Source of the DNA: Paracoccaceae bacterium | GTDB taxonomy: Bacteria; Pseudomonadota; Alphaproteobacteria; Rhodobacterales; Rhodobacteraceae | Direction of reading: 5' to 3' | Assembly: GCA_030697175.1 (NCBI GenBank) | Contig: JAUYQR010000005.1 | Location: 1-64,000, forward strand | Length of the DNA stretch: 64,000 nt | Shown: positions 7,556-15,956 of the stretch, piece after piece | How positions within the stretch are numbered: position 1 is the stretch's first letter | Layout: each line of letters starts with the position of its first letter | Notes under the pieces: model-generated | Told to the model about the DNA's origin: nothing | The model's input: only the letters and a program-made list of their open reading frames with translations | Databases searched by the model: none | Made by a program: the position numbers and the translations under genes

Positions 7556-8256
7556 GCGGTCTCCTTCTTGCGGACGGTCCGGTTTTCGATGCGGTTCTTG
7601 CGCGCGCCGCCGATCAGGCGATGGACATAGATCCCCGGCAGGTGGATCTTGTCAGGGTCGAGGCTGCCGAGGGGGACGATTTCCTCGACCTCGGCCACGC
7701 AGATGCGGCCGCAGGTGGCAGCCGGGACGTTGAAGTTGCGCGCCGTCTTGCGGAACATCAGATTGCCGGAGGTGTCGGCGCGCCATGCCTTGACGATGGC
7801 AAGGTCGGCCACGATGCCGCGTTCAAGGATGTAGGTCTGGCCGTCGAAGTCCTTGTGCTCCTTGCCCTCGGCGATGACGGTGCCAACGCCGGTGCGGGTG
7901 TAAAAGCCGGGGATGCCGGCGCCGCCTGCGCGCATCCGTTCCGCGAGAGTGCCTTGCGGGTTGAACTCCAGCTCCAGCTCGCCCGCGAGGTATTGGCGCA
8001 TGAATTCGGCGTTTTCGCCGACGTAGGACGAGATCATCCGCTTTACCTGCCGGGTCGCCAGCAGCATCCCGAGGCCGACCCCGTCGATGCCTGCGTTGTT
8101 GGAGGCGATGGTAAGGTCTTTCACGCCCGTGTCGCGGATCGCTTCGATCAGTTGTTCGGGGATGCCGCAGAGGCCGAAACCGCCCGAAGCGATCAGCATT
8201 CCGTCGTGCAGTATTCCCTCCAGCGCCGCCTGCGCAGACGAGTAGACCTTTTGCAT
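7552..8256 (-). CDS. scoA: 3-oxoacid CoA-transferase subunit A
   Basis: A 234-residue alpha subunit of the same CoA-transferase, with the CoA-binding 'GGFGLCGIPEQLI' segment near residue 25 and the family 'NFNVPAATCGRICVAEVEEIV' region. The ATG at 8256 is preceded by GGGAGGGG; upstream in-frame codons to 8313 have no ribosome site. It is first in the scoA-scoB operon. Confidence 0.95.
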   Translation of the reverse strand: MQKVYSSAQAALEGILHDGMLIASGGFGLCGIPEQLIEAIRDTGVKDLTIASNNAGIDGVGLGMLLATRQVKRMISSYVGENAEFMRQYLAGELELEFNPQGTLAERMRAGGAGIPGFYTRTGVGTVIAEGKEHKDFDGQTYILERGIVADLAIVKAWRADTSGNLMFRKTARNFNVPAATCGRICVAEVEEIVPLGSLDPDKIHLPGIYVHRLIGGARKNRIENRTVRKKETA

Positions 8257-8330
8257 GCATCCCCTCCCGAAGCTGTTGCCCGACATATGGGCGGGCGCGG
8301 TTCGGGAAGTCAATTGCCGCGATGCGGCAT

Positions 8331-9551
8331 TCAGCGGGGCGAGGTGGGGGTCAGTGTGGCGCGGGGATCGCCGCCGGAGAGCAGGATCAGGTTGCCGTCG
8401 TCGCCGATGTCGAAGCCGTCGATGGTGCCCAGAAGGGCCAGCCAGTCACGTTCCAGGGCCATGATCGGTTCGGGGCAGGCCATCATCGTCATTCCGCCGG
8501 GCGACAGCGTCAAGCCTTCGCCGGTGAGGGTGAGGTTGCCCATCATTCGATTGCAGCCCGACAGGCCTGAGATCCGGTCCTTGTCGATCGAGAGGGTGAT
8601 TTCGACCTCGGGCAGAAGGGTGAGGGTTTCGGCGGAGGCGAGATGCCAGTTGCCCTGCAACAGCGCGCCGGGGTCGCCGCCGCAGCCGTCAAGAACGGTG
8701 TTCATGCGCGTCACGGTCGCGGCATAGGGGTGCGGCATCCCGGTCATCGTGTCACGGCAAAGGGCCTCTGTGACCGCGACGGTCAGGCCATCAGCGGCGA
8801 AGGTGGTGGTCAGCGGGGTGGTGGTGGCGGGCGCTGGCAGGGGCGTTGTCACCCGGTCGCCGGATTCTGTCGAGAGGGTGATGCCTTCGGGCGCCAGCGT
8901 GACGACCCAGCCGGGTTCGTTGCCGCGCAGGGTGATCGGCAGGGTGGCAGGAAAGGTTGGCAGACACTCGGGCAGGAACAGGTCGGGCAATATGACAAGC
9001 GCACGGTTGCCGTTCAGCCAGACGCTGTTGCCTGCAGCATCGGTGTAGCGGTCGCCTGTGGCGGCAGGGTCAGGGTCAAGGGTGAACCTGCGCCCGGCAA
9101 CCCGCATCAGGGCGCCGGTATCGGTCAACGCAACGTCGGCGCGCATGTCGCCGCAGAGGTAGGCATGACCGTAGCCGATGGTCACCGGCCGGTGCAGCGC
9201 CACGGTACCAAGCTGAGCCTCGCCCGGTCGCACCGAAACCGCGTCACTGGCCCAGACCGCCGCGCCGTTGACAAAGATGGCGGCGCGGAGGGTAAGGGGG
9301 CCGGTGTCGTCGGCGGTCAGCGCAAAGGGCAGGGGAACCTGGCCCGCAGCCTTGGCCCGCTGTTCGATCCGGGTTCCGGGGCGGCTTTCGGGGCCGGACA
9401 ATTCGACCAGAACTTCCGCCCCGTCGGGCAGGGCGATGCGCTCGCGGTAGGCGAGGGTGCCGGTGACATCACGCGCAGGGGCGGCCGTGGCGGCAAGGCT
9501 GGCCGCCAGCGTCAGGGCAAGTTGGCACTTGCGGATAGGATTGCCGGGCAT
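8331..9551 (-). CDS. Composite envelope protein: YbaY - MliC-like - COG3650-like - META domains
   Basis: A 406-residue secreted protein (signal about 1-26, AAPARDV). By pattern it joins four small envelope folds: a YbaY-like barrel (about 27-125, 'VTGTLAYRERIALPDGAEVLVEL'), an MliC lysozyme-inhibitor-like domain (about 130-190, 'YLCGD ... SVWLNGNRALV'), a COG3650-like domain (about 205-300, 'GNEPGWVV ... CRDTMTGMPHPYAATV ... LDGC'), and a C-terminal META/HslJ domain (about 305-400, 'WHLASAETLTLL ... SGCNRMMGN'). Each module alone is usually a small lipoprotein. No lipobox is evident. It probably acts in envelope stress. The start at 9551 is preceded by AAGGG. Confidence 0.78.
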   Translation of the reverse strand: MPGNPIRKCQLALTLAASLAATAAPARDVTGTLAYRERIALPDGAEVLVELSGPESRPGTRIEQRAKAAGQVPLPFALTADDTGPLTLRAAIFVNGAAVWASDAVSVRPGEAQLGTVALHRPVTIGYGHAYLCGDMRADVALTDTGALMRVAGRRFTLDPDPAATGDRYTDAAGNSVWLNGNRALVILPDLFLPECLPTFPATLPITLRGNEPGWVVTLAPEGITLSTESGDRVTTPLPAPATTTPLTTTFAADGLTVAVTEALCRDTMTGMPHPYAATVTRMNTVLDGCGGDPGALLQGNWHLASAETLTLLPEVEITLSIDKDRISGLSGCNRMMGNLTLTGEGLTLSPGGMTMMACPEPIMALERDWLALLGTIDGFDIGDDGNLILLSGGDPRATLTPTSPR

Positions 9552-9618
9552 TCGCAGAACCCTTGCGTGGTTATTCAGGCAGGATGGCGCAGGGCAGGGC
9601 AAGCGTCAAACCGCCACC

Positions 9619-10656
9619 TCAGTCTTGCGCCGAAAGATATTGCCAAAGGTTCAGAAATGCCGTGGCGTTGTGCTGGATATAGTCGATCTGAACCTTCTCG
9701 TCGCCGTCCCCTTTCCAGAACTGGCCGTCGGCATACCAGCCAAGCTGAAGCTCCAGATTGGTTTCTGCGGCGTGCAGGCAGGCGGCAAGGAGATCCGCGT
9801 CAAAAAGGCCGGGGCGCCGGTCGCCGAGCAGCAGGACGCGGGTCAGCGCCTCGGCCCGGCAGGCGATGGGGGTGGAGGCGCGGCGGGCGTGGTAGCCGGT
9901 TTCGGTGGTGATCGCCCGCATCAGCGCACCAAGGTAGCGGCGCACGGTCAGGGGGTCACCCAGACCGCGTTCTGCCGCCTCGCACGCGGCGTAGGCCATC
10001 CAGTGGCTGTGTTCAGGGATGCCGTAACCGCGCGCCATCAAGCCTTCGGCCACCGCCACCATCGCGGGGTCGGTGCAGCCGGTAACAAGCAGGCCAAGGA
10101 TCACCTCGCCGGTGTAATAGTCGGAGCGGAAGGGCAGGACGGTGCCGTCGTCGATCCGGCGTTTGTGCAGGAAATCGCCGCCTTCGATCTGCGCCAGCGC
10201 ATAGGTTTGCAGGGCGGTGATCGTATCATCAAGGGGTTCGGGCATGACATCGGACGACAGCCCCTTTGGCAGGGCGCGGCGGTATTCGGCCAGCATCACC
10301 AGCATCAGCCCGATGCCGCCGGTCTTGATCGCGTCCTTGGTCACGAGGGCAAGGCTTGGGGCCGCGATCCAGCCGGGGCGCTGCAGCTTGCGGCCGGCAT
10401 GGGCGGCAGCGCGTTCGATGGCGCGAAAGCCCGTCGCGCCGGGATCGAGGCCCATGTCGTTGACGGCGCGCAGCATGAACCACAGCGTGCCGCAGTGGCG
10501 CAACATGTTGTAGCCTTCGAGTGGCGTGTCAGGGTCGCCCGCTGGGTGGGCATAGACGAACCGCCCATCCGGCCGGACGAGGCGCACCAGATGCGCAAGA
10601 CTGTCGGCAACGATCTGGCGCGGGTCAAAGGTCGTCTGTGGCGCGGCGAGGGCCAT
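9619..10656 (-). CDS. Uncharacterised protein, probably alpha/alpha-barrel (six-hairpin) fold
   Basis: A 345-residue protein with no signal peptide. It has repeated helical hairpins with aromatic residues at turns ('YNMLRHCGTLWFML', 'SHWMAYAACEAAERGL', 'LGWYADGQFWKGDGD'), a pattern typical of six-hairpin glycosidase-like folds. A C-terminal 'QIDYIQHNATAFLNLWQYL' looks conserved. I do not recognise a named family and assign no reaction. Two ATGs are adjacent at 10659 and 10656; AGGA lies just upstream. It ends 67 bp before the composite envelope gene. Confidence 0.6.
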   Translation of the reverse strand: MALAAPQTTFDPRQIVADSLAHLVRLVRPDGRFVYAHPAGDPDTPLEGYNMLRHCGTLWFMLRAVNDMGLDPGATGFRAIERAAAHAGRKLQRPGWIAAPSLALVTKDAIKTGGIGLMLVMLAEYRRALPKGLSSDVMPEPLDDTITALQTYALAQIEGGDFLHKRRIDDGTVLPFRSDYYTGEVILGLLVTGCTDPAMVAVAEGLMARGYGIPEHSHWMAYAACEAAERGLGDPLTVRRYLGALMRAITTETGYHARRASTPIACRAEALTRVLLLGDRRPGLFDADLLAACLHAAETNLELQLGWYADGQFWKGDGDEKVQIDYIQHNATAFLNLWQYLSAQD

Positions 10657-10769
10657 CATGCATCCTGGGCTGTTGCGATGCGCGCAGTTTGCGGATTGGC
10701 GCACGGCTGTCAAATGCCGCATCCACCCCTTTCCGCCCCCGGCAAAGCCGCTATGCTGAGAGCCCGCGT

Positions 10770-10855
<86 letters not shown>

Positions 10856-10898
10856 CGATCCTTTTGATCAGGCGAACCGGATACCGGGATAACGACAA

Positions 10899-10919
10899 GG
10901 GCCGCGACGAGCGCGGCCC
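10899..10919. terminator. Hairpin between tRNA-Leu and hsp20
   Basis: An 8-bp stem (GGGCCGCG / CGCGGCCC) with a 5-nt loop lies between two converging units, the tRNA (+) and the Hsp20 gene (-). There is no strong U-run on either side, so it could serve both weakly. Confidence 0.5.
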
Positions 10920-10962
10920 AAGCAAGCGTCCTTGGACTGTCGGGGACAGGACAGGGGGGACC

Positions 10963-11472
10963 CTAGGCCGCTTTAACCTCGATCTTGCGTTCCTTCTGGA
11001 TCGCGGCGGGGGACTTGGGCATGGTGACCTTCAGAACACCCTTGTCGAACTGCGCCGAGATCTTGTCCGCATCGACGGTTTCCGGCAGCCGGAAGGACCG
11101 CTGGAAAGACCCGAAGCTGCGTTCGCGCAGGTGATAACCCTGATTTTCCTCGACGCGTTCAGAGGCCTTTTCGCCCTTGATCGTCAGCATGCCGCTGGAC
11201 AGCTTGACCTCGATCTGGTCCTCGGTCAGGCCCGGCAATTCGACCTGAAGCTCGTAGCCGCCGTTGCGCTCCACAAGATCGACCGGCGGGCTGGCGATGC
11301 CAAGGTCGGGCAGCGCGAGCGCCGTGTCGGGCCAGGCAAGACGCATGTCGGGCCAGGCAAAATCGGCAAACAGCCGGTCAATCTGTTGGCGAAGTGAGCG
11401 GATCGGGTCCGCTACCGGAGTGGGGGCGGCACCGGACGGTCCGCGCTGCACTTTGATGTCAGTCCTGGTCAT
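10963..11472 (-). CDS. Hsp20/alpha-crystallin family small heat-shock protein
   Basis: A 169-residue holdase chaperone. The N-terminal region (about 1-60) is rich in W/P/D-L repeats (FAWPDMRLAWPDTALALPDL). The alpha-crystallin domain (about 62-160) has 'VDLVERNGGYELQVELPGLTEDQIEVKL', 'YHLRERSFGSFQRSFRLP' and 'FDKGVLKVTMPKS'. It is cytoplasmic. It lies directly after the first Crp/Fnr gene, with a TTGAC-N4-GTCAA box 66 bp upstream of its ATG. This suggests control by a Crp/Fnr regulator rather than by a heat-shock promoter alone. Confidence 0.93.
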   Translation of the reverse strand: MTRTDIKVQRGPSGAAPTPVADPIRSLRQQIDRLFADFAWPDMRLAWPDTALALPDLGIASPPVDLVERNGGYELQVELPGLTEDQIEVKLSSGMLTIKGEKASERVEENQGYHLRERSFGSFQRSFRLPETVDADKISAQFDKGVLKVTMPKSPAAIQKERKIEVKAA

Positions 11473-11504
11473 CCTTTACATCCTTCTGGCAAGGCAAATC
11501 AGGT

Positions 11505-12392
11505 TCAAACAAGGATATCAGACGCGGCACGTCGGTCATTGACCGGCGTCAACAGCCCGGCTTGTCGGCCGCACAGGCAGACCGGATCGGTGGCGGCCGG
11601 GGCGGCCACGTGTTCAAGCTGGCTGCGGCGGTTGGCAAGTCCGAAGGTCATCTTCTCGAAGATACTGTCGATCTGTCCGCGAGCGGCCAGACCGGGCAGG
11701 TCAAGCAGCCGGAAATGCGCCGGGTCAATGATCTCGATGATGCGCGCCCCGGCCAGCCGGTGAACAATGCGGCTGATGGATTCGACCGTCGTTCCAAGAA
11801 GGTCGGCGATATCCTTTCTTGGCAATTGCACCGAAAGCACCCCGGTGCCGTCAGAAAGCGGCTGATACGGCATGATCCTGGTCGACAGCGCCAGAAGCGC
11901 GCAAAGCCGTTCATCCGGCCCAAGAGCGGCAAGCGACCAGGTCAGCCAATGGAGCCGCTCAAGCTGATCCTGCTTCTGGCGAAAGAAATCAGCCCGCAAT
12001 GTGCTGTCTTCATCGACCAGGGTCTGGAACATGCGCCGATCAATTCGGCACAGGCTGCTTTGCGTCGCGGCTTCGATGCTGATTTCGCCGCCGAATTGGC
12101 GATCGAAGCCGACGATTTCTCCGGGAAAGAACAGGGACAGGATCTGGCGATGCCCGTCGTAGGCGTGGCGCTGCAGCCGCAGGATGCCCGATCTGATGAA
12201 CCACACGTCCTGACCGGGTGCACAACCGGTAAGCACCTTGCTGTCCGGTGCGCGGTCTTCGCGGTTCCGTGCGCCACCGCAGATCATGGCGCTGCCAAGC
12301 GGCAAGCTGCACCTTGCGGGTTCGGGTGCCCGAGCGGATGGCGTGACGGCATGGCCGTTTGCTACCGGGGTTACCGACGAGAGCTGATTCAT
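11505..12392 (-). CDS. Crp/Fnr family transcriptional regulator (first of a pair)
   Basis: A 295-residue regulator: cyclic-nucleotide-binding-type sensor (about 45-150, 'GQDVWFIRSGILRLQRHAYDGHRQILSLFFPGEIVGF'), dimer helix, and a winged HTH with the recognition motif 'RKDIADLLGTTVESISRIVHRL'. The long N-terminal extension contains Cys residues (ARC..., AMICGG) but not an obvious FNR 4Fe-4S spacing; the C-terminal tail has 'VCLCG'. The ATG at 12392 has GGGGGAAG upstream. A Crp/Fnr box sits 74 bp upstream of the start, in the region shared with the divergent second regulator. It may sense oxygen, NO or redox state. Confidence 0.85.
   Translation of the reverse strand: MNQLSSVTPVANGHAVTPSARAPEPARCSLPLGSAMICGGARNREDRAPDSKVLTGCAPGQDVWFIRSGILRLQRHAYDGHRQILSLFFPGEIVGFDRQFGGEISIEAATQSSLCRIDRRMFQTLVDEDSTLRADFFRQKQDQLERLHWLTWSLAALGPDERLCALLALSTRIMPYQPLSDGTGVLSVQLPRKDIADLLGTTVESISRIVHRLAGARIIEIIDPAHFRLLDLPGLAARGQIDSIFEKMTFGLANRRSQLEHVAAPAATDPVCLCGRQAGLLTPVNDRRAASDILV
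11539..11552. promoter_or_regulatory. Crp/Fnr-type box TTGAC-CGGC-GTCAA upstream of hsp20
   Basis: A perfect palindrome TTGACCGGCGTCAA lies 66 bp before the Hsp20 start, inside the 3' end of the first Crp/Fnr gene. It fits the FNR/FixK/Dnr half-site pattern TTGAY-N4-RTCAA. Function is inferred from position and the matching boxes nearby. Confidence 0.55.
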
Positions 12393-12465
12393 GAACTTCC
12401 CCCAAGGTCCGCAACGACTCGGCCGCATTGCGCGCCCACGATCAGACGGGCCGGATCGTGCTGCA

Positions 12466-12479
12466 TTGATCATTGTCAA
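12466..12479. promoter_or_regulatory. Crp/Fnr-type box between two divergent Crp/Fnr genes
   Basis: TTGATCATTGTCAA (TTGAT-N4-GTCAA) lies 73 bp upstream of the leftward regulator start (12392) and 88 bp upstream of the rightward one (12568). It fits an FNR/FixK-type site that could control both genes, including autoregulation. Confidence 0.7.
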
Positions 12480-12567
12480 CGACATCACGACAAATTCGTT
12501 TATTTGGAGGTGTGGGGGCTGTGGCGGGGTTCTTCCTGCGGCTTTATCGGTAACGGGGGTTCGCCGG

Positions 12568-13326
12568 ATGGCAGATGAGATACCCACGGCGCACGCGCTG
12601 AAGGCCTTGGTCACACATGGCAATGGCCTTTTGGAGAAGCTTTTGAAGGCGTTGCCACCCGCAGTGTCGGAAAGGCTTCTGGCGCACGCGACTTTTCACG
12701 ATGTGGCGGCGGGGCAAACCATCGTGGAGCGCGGCGCCACCTCCGTTGATGTGGGCTATGTGCTGGATGGCACGCTTGCGATGGTCCAGGTTCTTGAGGA
12801 CGGCAGAAAACACATTGTCGGCCTGCTGGTCCCGACCGACATCTACGGGCGTCTGTTCGATGGTCCGTCAAGCTATCGGATCGAGGCTTTGTCGGCTGCG
12901 CGGATCCTGTCGTTTCCGCGCGTGATTTTCGAAAGGGAACTTCGTAACAACCCGGAAGCGGAACGGCTTTTTCTGGTTCATCTGCTGGATGAGGTAGATG
13001 CCGCAAGGGAATGGTTGCTGTTGATCAGTGGCCGCAAGGCAGTGAACCGCCTTGCCGCGTTTCTGAATGTCCTGGCAAGGCGGTCCAGGTTCAGGCGGGT
13101 CAGCGGTCCGGCTGTGGTGCATGTGCCGTTGGCGCGCAAAGACCTGGCGCATTACCTGGGTGCGCGGCCTGAGACCCTGAGCCGGGCGTTTCACGAGCTG
13201 GAAGACACGGGCGTGTTGCGGATGGTCGACCCGTCTCATTTCGAGATCCTGGACGAGGAAGCGCTTGTTGACGCGTCTGGCGATGATCTGACGTTTCAGG
13301 AAAGCCCGTATCGCAGCGCGCTTTGA
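12568..13326 (+). CDS. Crp/Fnr family transcriptional regulator (second of a pair)
   Basis: A 252-residue regulator with a sensor domain (about 45-140, 'GQTIVERGATSVDVGYVLDGTLAMVQVLEDGRKHIVGLL') and a C-terminal winged HTH ('VPLARKDLAHYLGARPETLSRAFHELEDTGVLRMVD', about 185-225). The 'RPETLSR' recognition helix is close to that of FixK/Fnr proteins. The N-terminus lacks the four-cysteine FNR cluster, so it is probably not itself an Fe-S oxygen sensor. It is divergent from the other Crp/Fnr gene over a shared box. The start at 12568 is chosen by domain length; its ribosome site is poor. Confidence 0.85.
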   Translation: MADEIPTAHALKALVTHGNGLLEKLLKALPPAVSERLLAHATFHDVAAGQTIVERGATSVDVGYVLDGTLAMVQVLEDGRKHIVGLLVPTDIYGRLFDGPSSYRIEALSAARILSFPRVIFERELRNNPEAERLFLVHLLDEVDAAREWLLLISGRKAVNRLAAFLNVLARRSRFRRVSGPAVVHVPLARKDLAHYLGARPETLSRAFHELEDTGVLRMVDPSHFEILDEEALVDASGDDLTFQESPYRSAL

Positions 13327-13353
13327 CAATCGCCAACGCGTTCGTCCGGCCCG

Positions 13354-13710
13354 CTACAGCGGCACGTCATCGTAGCGACGTGCCGTTGACGCGATGGTCA
13401 GCCCCGAGGTGGCCGCCTGCTGCATCATCTCCAGCAACTTGCGCGCTTCGGCTGCGTACTGGCCCTGCGCGGTGGTGACGAAGTCGGCATGGATGGTGCG
13501 GACCTCGTCTAGGGTGGTGCAGGACAGCATCGCCTGCTGGGTCTTGATCTCCTGCTGCAAGCGGTCCCAGGCGAAGCGGGCAGCCTCGGCCCCGAAATCC
13601 ATCCAGGCTTGTGCGGCAAGGCTGCCGACCGACATGGCCAGACCCGCTCCGGCGATACCCGCCGGAACGGCCGCATGCGCTGGTTCGGCTTTCGATGATT
13701 TCGCGGCCAT
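13354..13710 (-). CDS. Phasin-like polyhydroxyalkanoate granule protein
   Basis: A 118-residue protein. After an Ala/Lys-rich start, residues about 40-115 form amphipathic helices ('AWMDFGAEAARFAWDRLQQEIKTQQAMLSCTTLDEVRTIHADFVTTAQGQYAAEARKLLEM'), with the phasin-like 'QAML.C..LDEV..I..DF...A...Y..EA.KL' spacing. Phasins coat PHA granules; the phaC gene 2.2 kb away supports this. The ATG at 13710 is chosen over 13752 because the residues before it are atypical. Confidence 0.72.
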   Translation of the reverse strand: MAAKSSKAEPAHAAVPAGIAGAGLAMSVGSLAAQAWMDFGAEAARFAWDRLQQEIKTQQAMLSCTTLDEVRTIHADFVTTAQGQYAAEARKLLEMMQQAATSGLTIASTARRYDDVPL

Positions 13711-13797
13711 TCTGGTTGTCCTTTTCGTGGTGCGACCGTGCCAACACTTCATCGCTTTGACTGGGAGGATGCGGAGTATTCTTGCGGCTGCGTTGCC

Positions 13798-13947
13798 TCA
13801 AGGTGTGACGGTGCAATCGTTGGCGTGCAGCGTCTGGACAGGGTCCTTGGGTCCGCAGCTTTCGCCGCTGATCGGATAGCGGTTGTCGGTGCAGCCGGTG
13901 GCGGCAATCGTCATCAAGATGAGGGCAAGCGACAGGAACGGTTTCAT
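13798..13947 (-). CDS. Small putative lipoprotein
   Basis: A 49-residue protein with a lipoprotein signal (MKPFLSLALILMTIAATGC, lipid attachment at Cys19) and a short mature part of about 30 residues with two further Cys. No family is recognised. It is divergent from ftsH, and a perfect Crp/Fnr palindrome lies 72 bp upstream of the ATG. Confidence 0.6.
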   Translation of the reverse strand: MKPFLSLALILMTIAATGCTDNRYPISGESCGPKDPVQTLHANDCTVTP

Positions 13948-14018
13948 CGCGCTGGTTTCCAATCGTTGGAGGACGAATCTGAACGCGGCGACTGTCGCCA
14001 GAAACGGCATGCGGTGCC

Positions 14019-14032
14019 TTGATCATGATCAA
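14019..14032. promoter_or_regulatory. Perfect FNR-type palindrome TTGAT-CATG-ATCAA
   Basis: TTGATCATGATCAA matches the FNR/FnrL consensus in both half-sites. It lies between the small lipoprotein gene (-) and ftsH-phaC (+), 110 bp before the ftsH ATG. Confidence 0.75.
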
Positions 14033-14072
14033 ATGACCACGCGATGTGGCGGTGCACGACGTTCGGGCAAGC

Positions 14073-14086
14073 ATGACCTGCGTCAA
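14073..14086. promoter_or_regulatory. Second, degenerate Crp/Fnr-type box before ftsH
   Basis: ATGACCTGCGTCAA matches TTGAC-N4-GTCAA except for the first base. It lies 56 bp before the chosen ftsH ATG. Its position favours the downstream ftsH start over the in-frame ATG at 14046, which would place the box inside the gene. Confidence 0.45.
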
Positions 14087-14141
14087 GGACAGGCTGCAGC
14101 GCATGGCCAAAAGTGGTGCGGCGCCGGGGCGAGAGCGGGAC

Positions 14142-15956
14142 ATGGACCGAAAACAGCAAATCCACCTTTGGTACTTCGTGGCGGCCTTCATCGGCCTTCT
14201 GCTGCTGCAAGACTGGTGGTCGCAGGCCTCGGTCACCGAACGCATTCCTTACAGTGTGTTTCTTGAACATCTGGCAGCGGGGCGCGTTGCTTCGGTCACG
14301 GTCCGGGCGGAAGAAATCGACGGTCGCTACCGCGAACCGGTCAACGACCACACAAATTTCGTCACCAACATCGTGCCACCGGACCTGACCGCGCGGCTGG
14401 AACAGTCGGACGTGGAATTCGACGGAACGGTGCAGAACACGTTCATCAGCGCCATTCTGTCCTGGGTGGTGCCGATGCTGCTGGTCTTTGCGCTGTGGAG
14501 CTTTTTCCTGCGCGGGGTGATCGACAAGCAGGGTATGGGCGGGATGATGAGTGTCGGGAAGTCGCGCGCAAAGGTCTATGTCGAGCGCGATACCGGCGTG
14601 ACCTTCGAAGATGTGGCCGGGGTTGACGAGGCCAAGGCCGAATTGAAGGAAATCGTCGATTTCCTGAAGGAGCCGAAGAAGTTCGGTCGGCTTGGCGCGC
14701 ATATCCCGAAGGGTATTCTGCTGACCGGGCCGCCGGGAACCGGCAAGACGCTCTTCGCGCGTGCCATCGCGGGCGAGGCCGGTGTACCGTTCTTTTCGAT
14801 CTCGGGCAGCGAGTTCGTCGAGATGTTCGTGGGGGTCGGTGCCGCCCGCGTGCGCGACCTGTTCGATCAGGCGCGCAAGGCCGCCCCCTGCATCATCTTC
14901 ATCGACGAGCTGGATGCGCTGGGCCGGCGTCGCGGAATCGGGGGGTTTGGTGGCGGGCATGACGAAAAAGAGCAGACGCTGAACCAGCTTCTGGCCGAGC
15001 TGGACGGTTTTGATCCGCGCGAAGGGATCGTGCTTCTGGCGGCGACCAACCGGCCTGAAATCCTTGATCCCGCGCTGATGCGAGCGGGGCGGTTTGACCG
15101 GCAGGTGGTGGTGGACCGGCCGGACAAGACCGGGCGGGCGGCAATCTTGCGCGTGCATCTGCGCAAGGTGGCGGTGGACCCGGCGCTGGACGTGGACGAG
15201 GCCTCCGGGCTGACGCCGGGCTTTACCGGGGCGGAACTGGCCAATCTGGTGAACGAGGCGGCGATCCACGCGACGCGGCGGGGTGCCACGGTTGTGGGGA
15301 TGGACGACATCACCGCCGCGTTGGAGCGCGTCGTGGCGGGAATGGAACGCAAGGGTCGCTTGCTGAACGCGCGCGAACGCGAGACGGTCGCGTGGCACGA
15401 GATGGGCCATGCCCTTGCCGCGGCGCATCTGCCGGGAGCCGATCCGGTGCACAAGGTGTCGATCATTCCCCGCACCATCGGCGCGCTTGGCTACACGATG
15501 ACCCGTCCCACCGAGGACCGTTTTGTGATCACGCAGTCGGAACTGGAGAACCGCATCGTCATGCTTCTGGCCGGGCGGGCCGCCGAACTGATCCGCTTTG
15601 CCGAGGTTTCGACCGGAGCGGCGGACGATCTGGTTCGCGCCACCGATATCGCCCGCCAGATCGTCACGCGCTTTGGCATGGACACGACCATTGGTCAGGC
15701 CGTGCTTGAGCAGGATCGCGGCGGTTTTCTGGGCGACGAACGAGCCTCATTCAGCCCGCGCGATCATTCCGAGGCCACCGCGCGCGAGGTTGATCTGGCG
15801 ATCCGCGGCCTTCTGGATTTGGCGCTGGAGCGGGCGACGGCGCTGTTGAAAACCTGCCATGCCGATCTGGCCGCAGGGGCCACCCTGCTGATGGAGCGTG
15901 AGACGATCACCCCGACCGAGTTTCCGCCGCTCAGACCGCTGGAGGTTGCAGCATGA
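14142..15956 (+). CDS. ftsH: FtsH-type ATP-dependent zinc metalloprotease (paralogue)
   Basis: A 604-residue membrane AAA+ protease. Two N-terminal membrane segments (about 10-26 and 107-125) flank a periplasmic part. The AAA domain has Walker A 'GPPGTGKT' (about 196-203), Walker B '[11 protein letters not shown]', pore region '[18 protein letters not shown]' and SRH '[21 protein letters not shown]'. The peptidase motif is HEMGH at 419-423, where most FtsH have HEAGH. The N-terminal part is more divergent than the AAA core, which suggests a second, specialised copy rather than the housekeeping ftsH. The start at 14142 is near GAGAG; ATG at 14103 is an alternative. The stop overlaps phaC by 4 nt (ATGA). 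Confidence 0.9.
   Translation: MDRKQQIHLWYFVAAFIGLLLLQDWWSQASVTERIPYSVFLEHLAAGRVASVTVRAEEIDGRYREPVNDHTNFVTNIVPPDLTARLEQSDVEFDGTVQNTFISAILSWVVPMLLVFALWSFFLRGVIDKQGMGGMMSVGKSRAKVYVERDTGVTFEDVAGVDEAKAELKEIVDFLKEPKKFGRLGAHIPKGILLTGPPGTGKTLFARAIAGEAGVPFFSISGSEFVEMFVGVGAARVRDLFDQARKAAPCIIFIDELDALGRRRGIGGFGGGHDEKEQTLNQLLAELDGFDPREGIVLLAATNRPEILDPALMRAGRFDRQVVVDRPDKTGRAAILRVHLRKVAVDPALDVDEASGLTPGFTGAELANLVNEAAIHATRRGATVVGMDDITAALERVVAGMERKGRLLNARERETVAWHEMGHALAAAHLPGADPVHKVSIIPRTIGALGYTMTRPTEDRFVITQSELENRIVMLLAGRAAELIRFAEVSTGAADDLVRATDIARQIVTRFGMDTTIGQAVLEQDRGGFLGDERASFSPRDHSEATAREVDLAIRGLLDLALERATALLKTCHADLAAGATLLMERETITPTEFPPLRPLEVAA

Noticed and set aside
14046-14141. Extended N-terminus of FtsH from ATG 14046
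   Set aside because: The extra residues are unlike FtsH and would place a Crp/Fnr-type box inside the gene; the start at 14142 leads directly into the first membrane segment.
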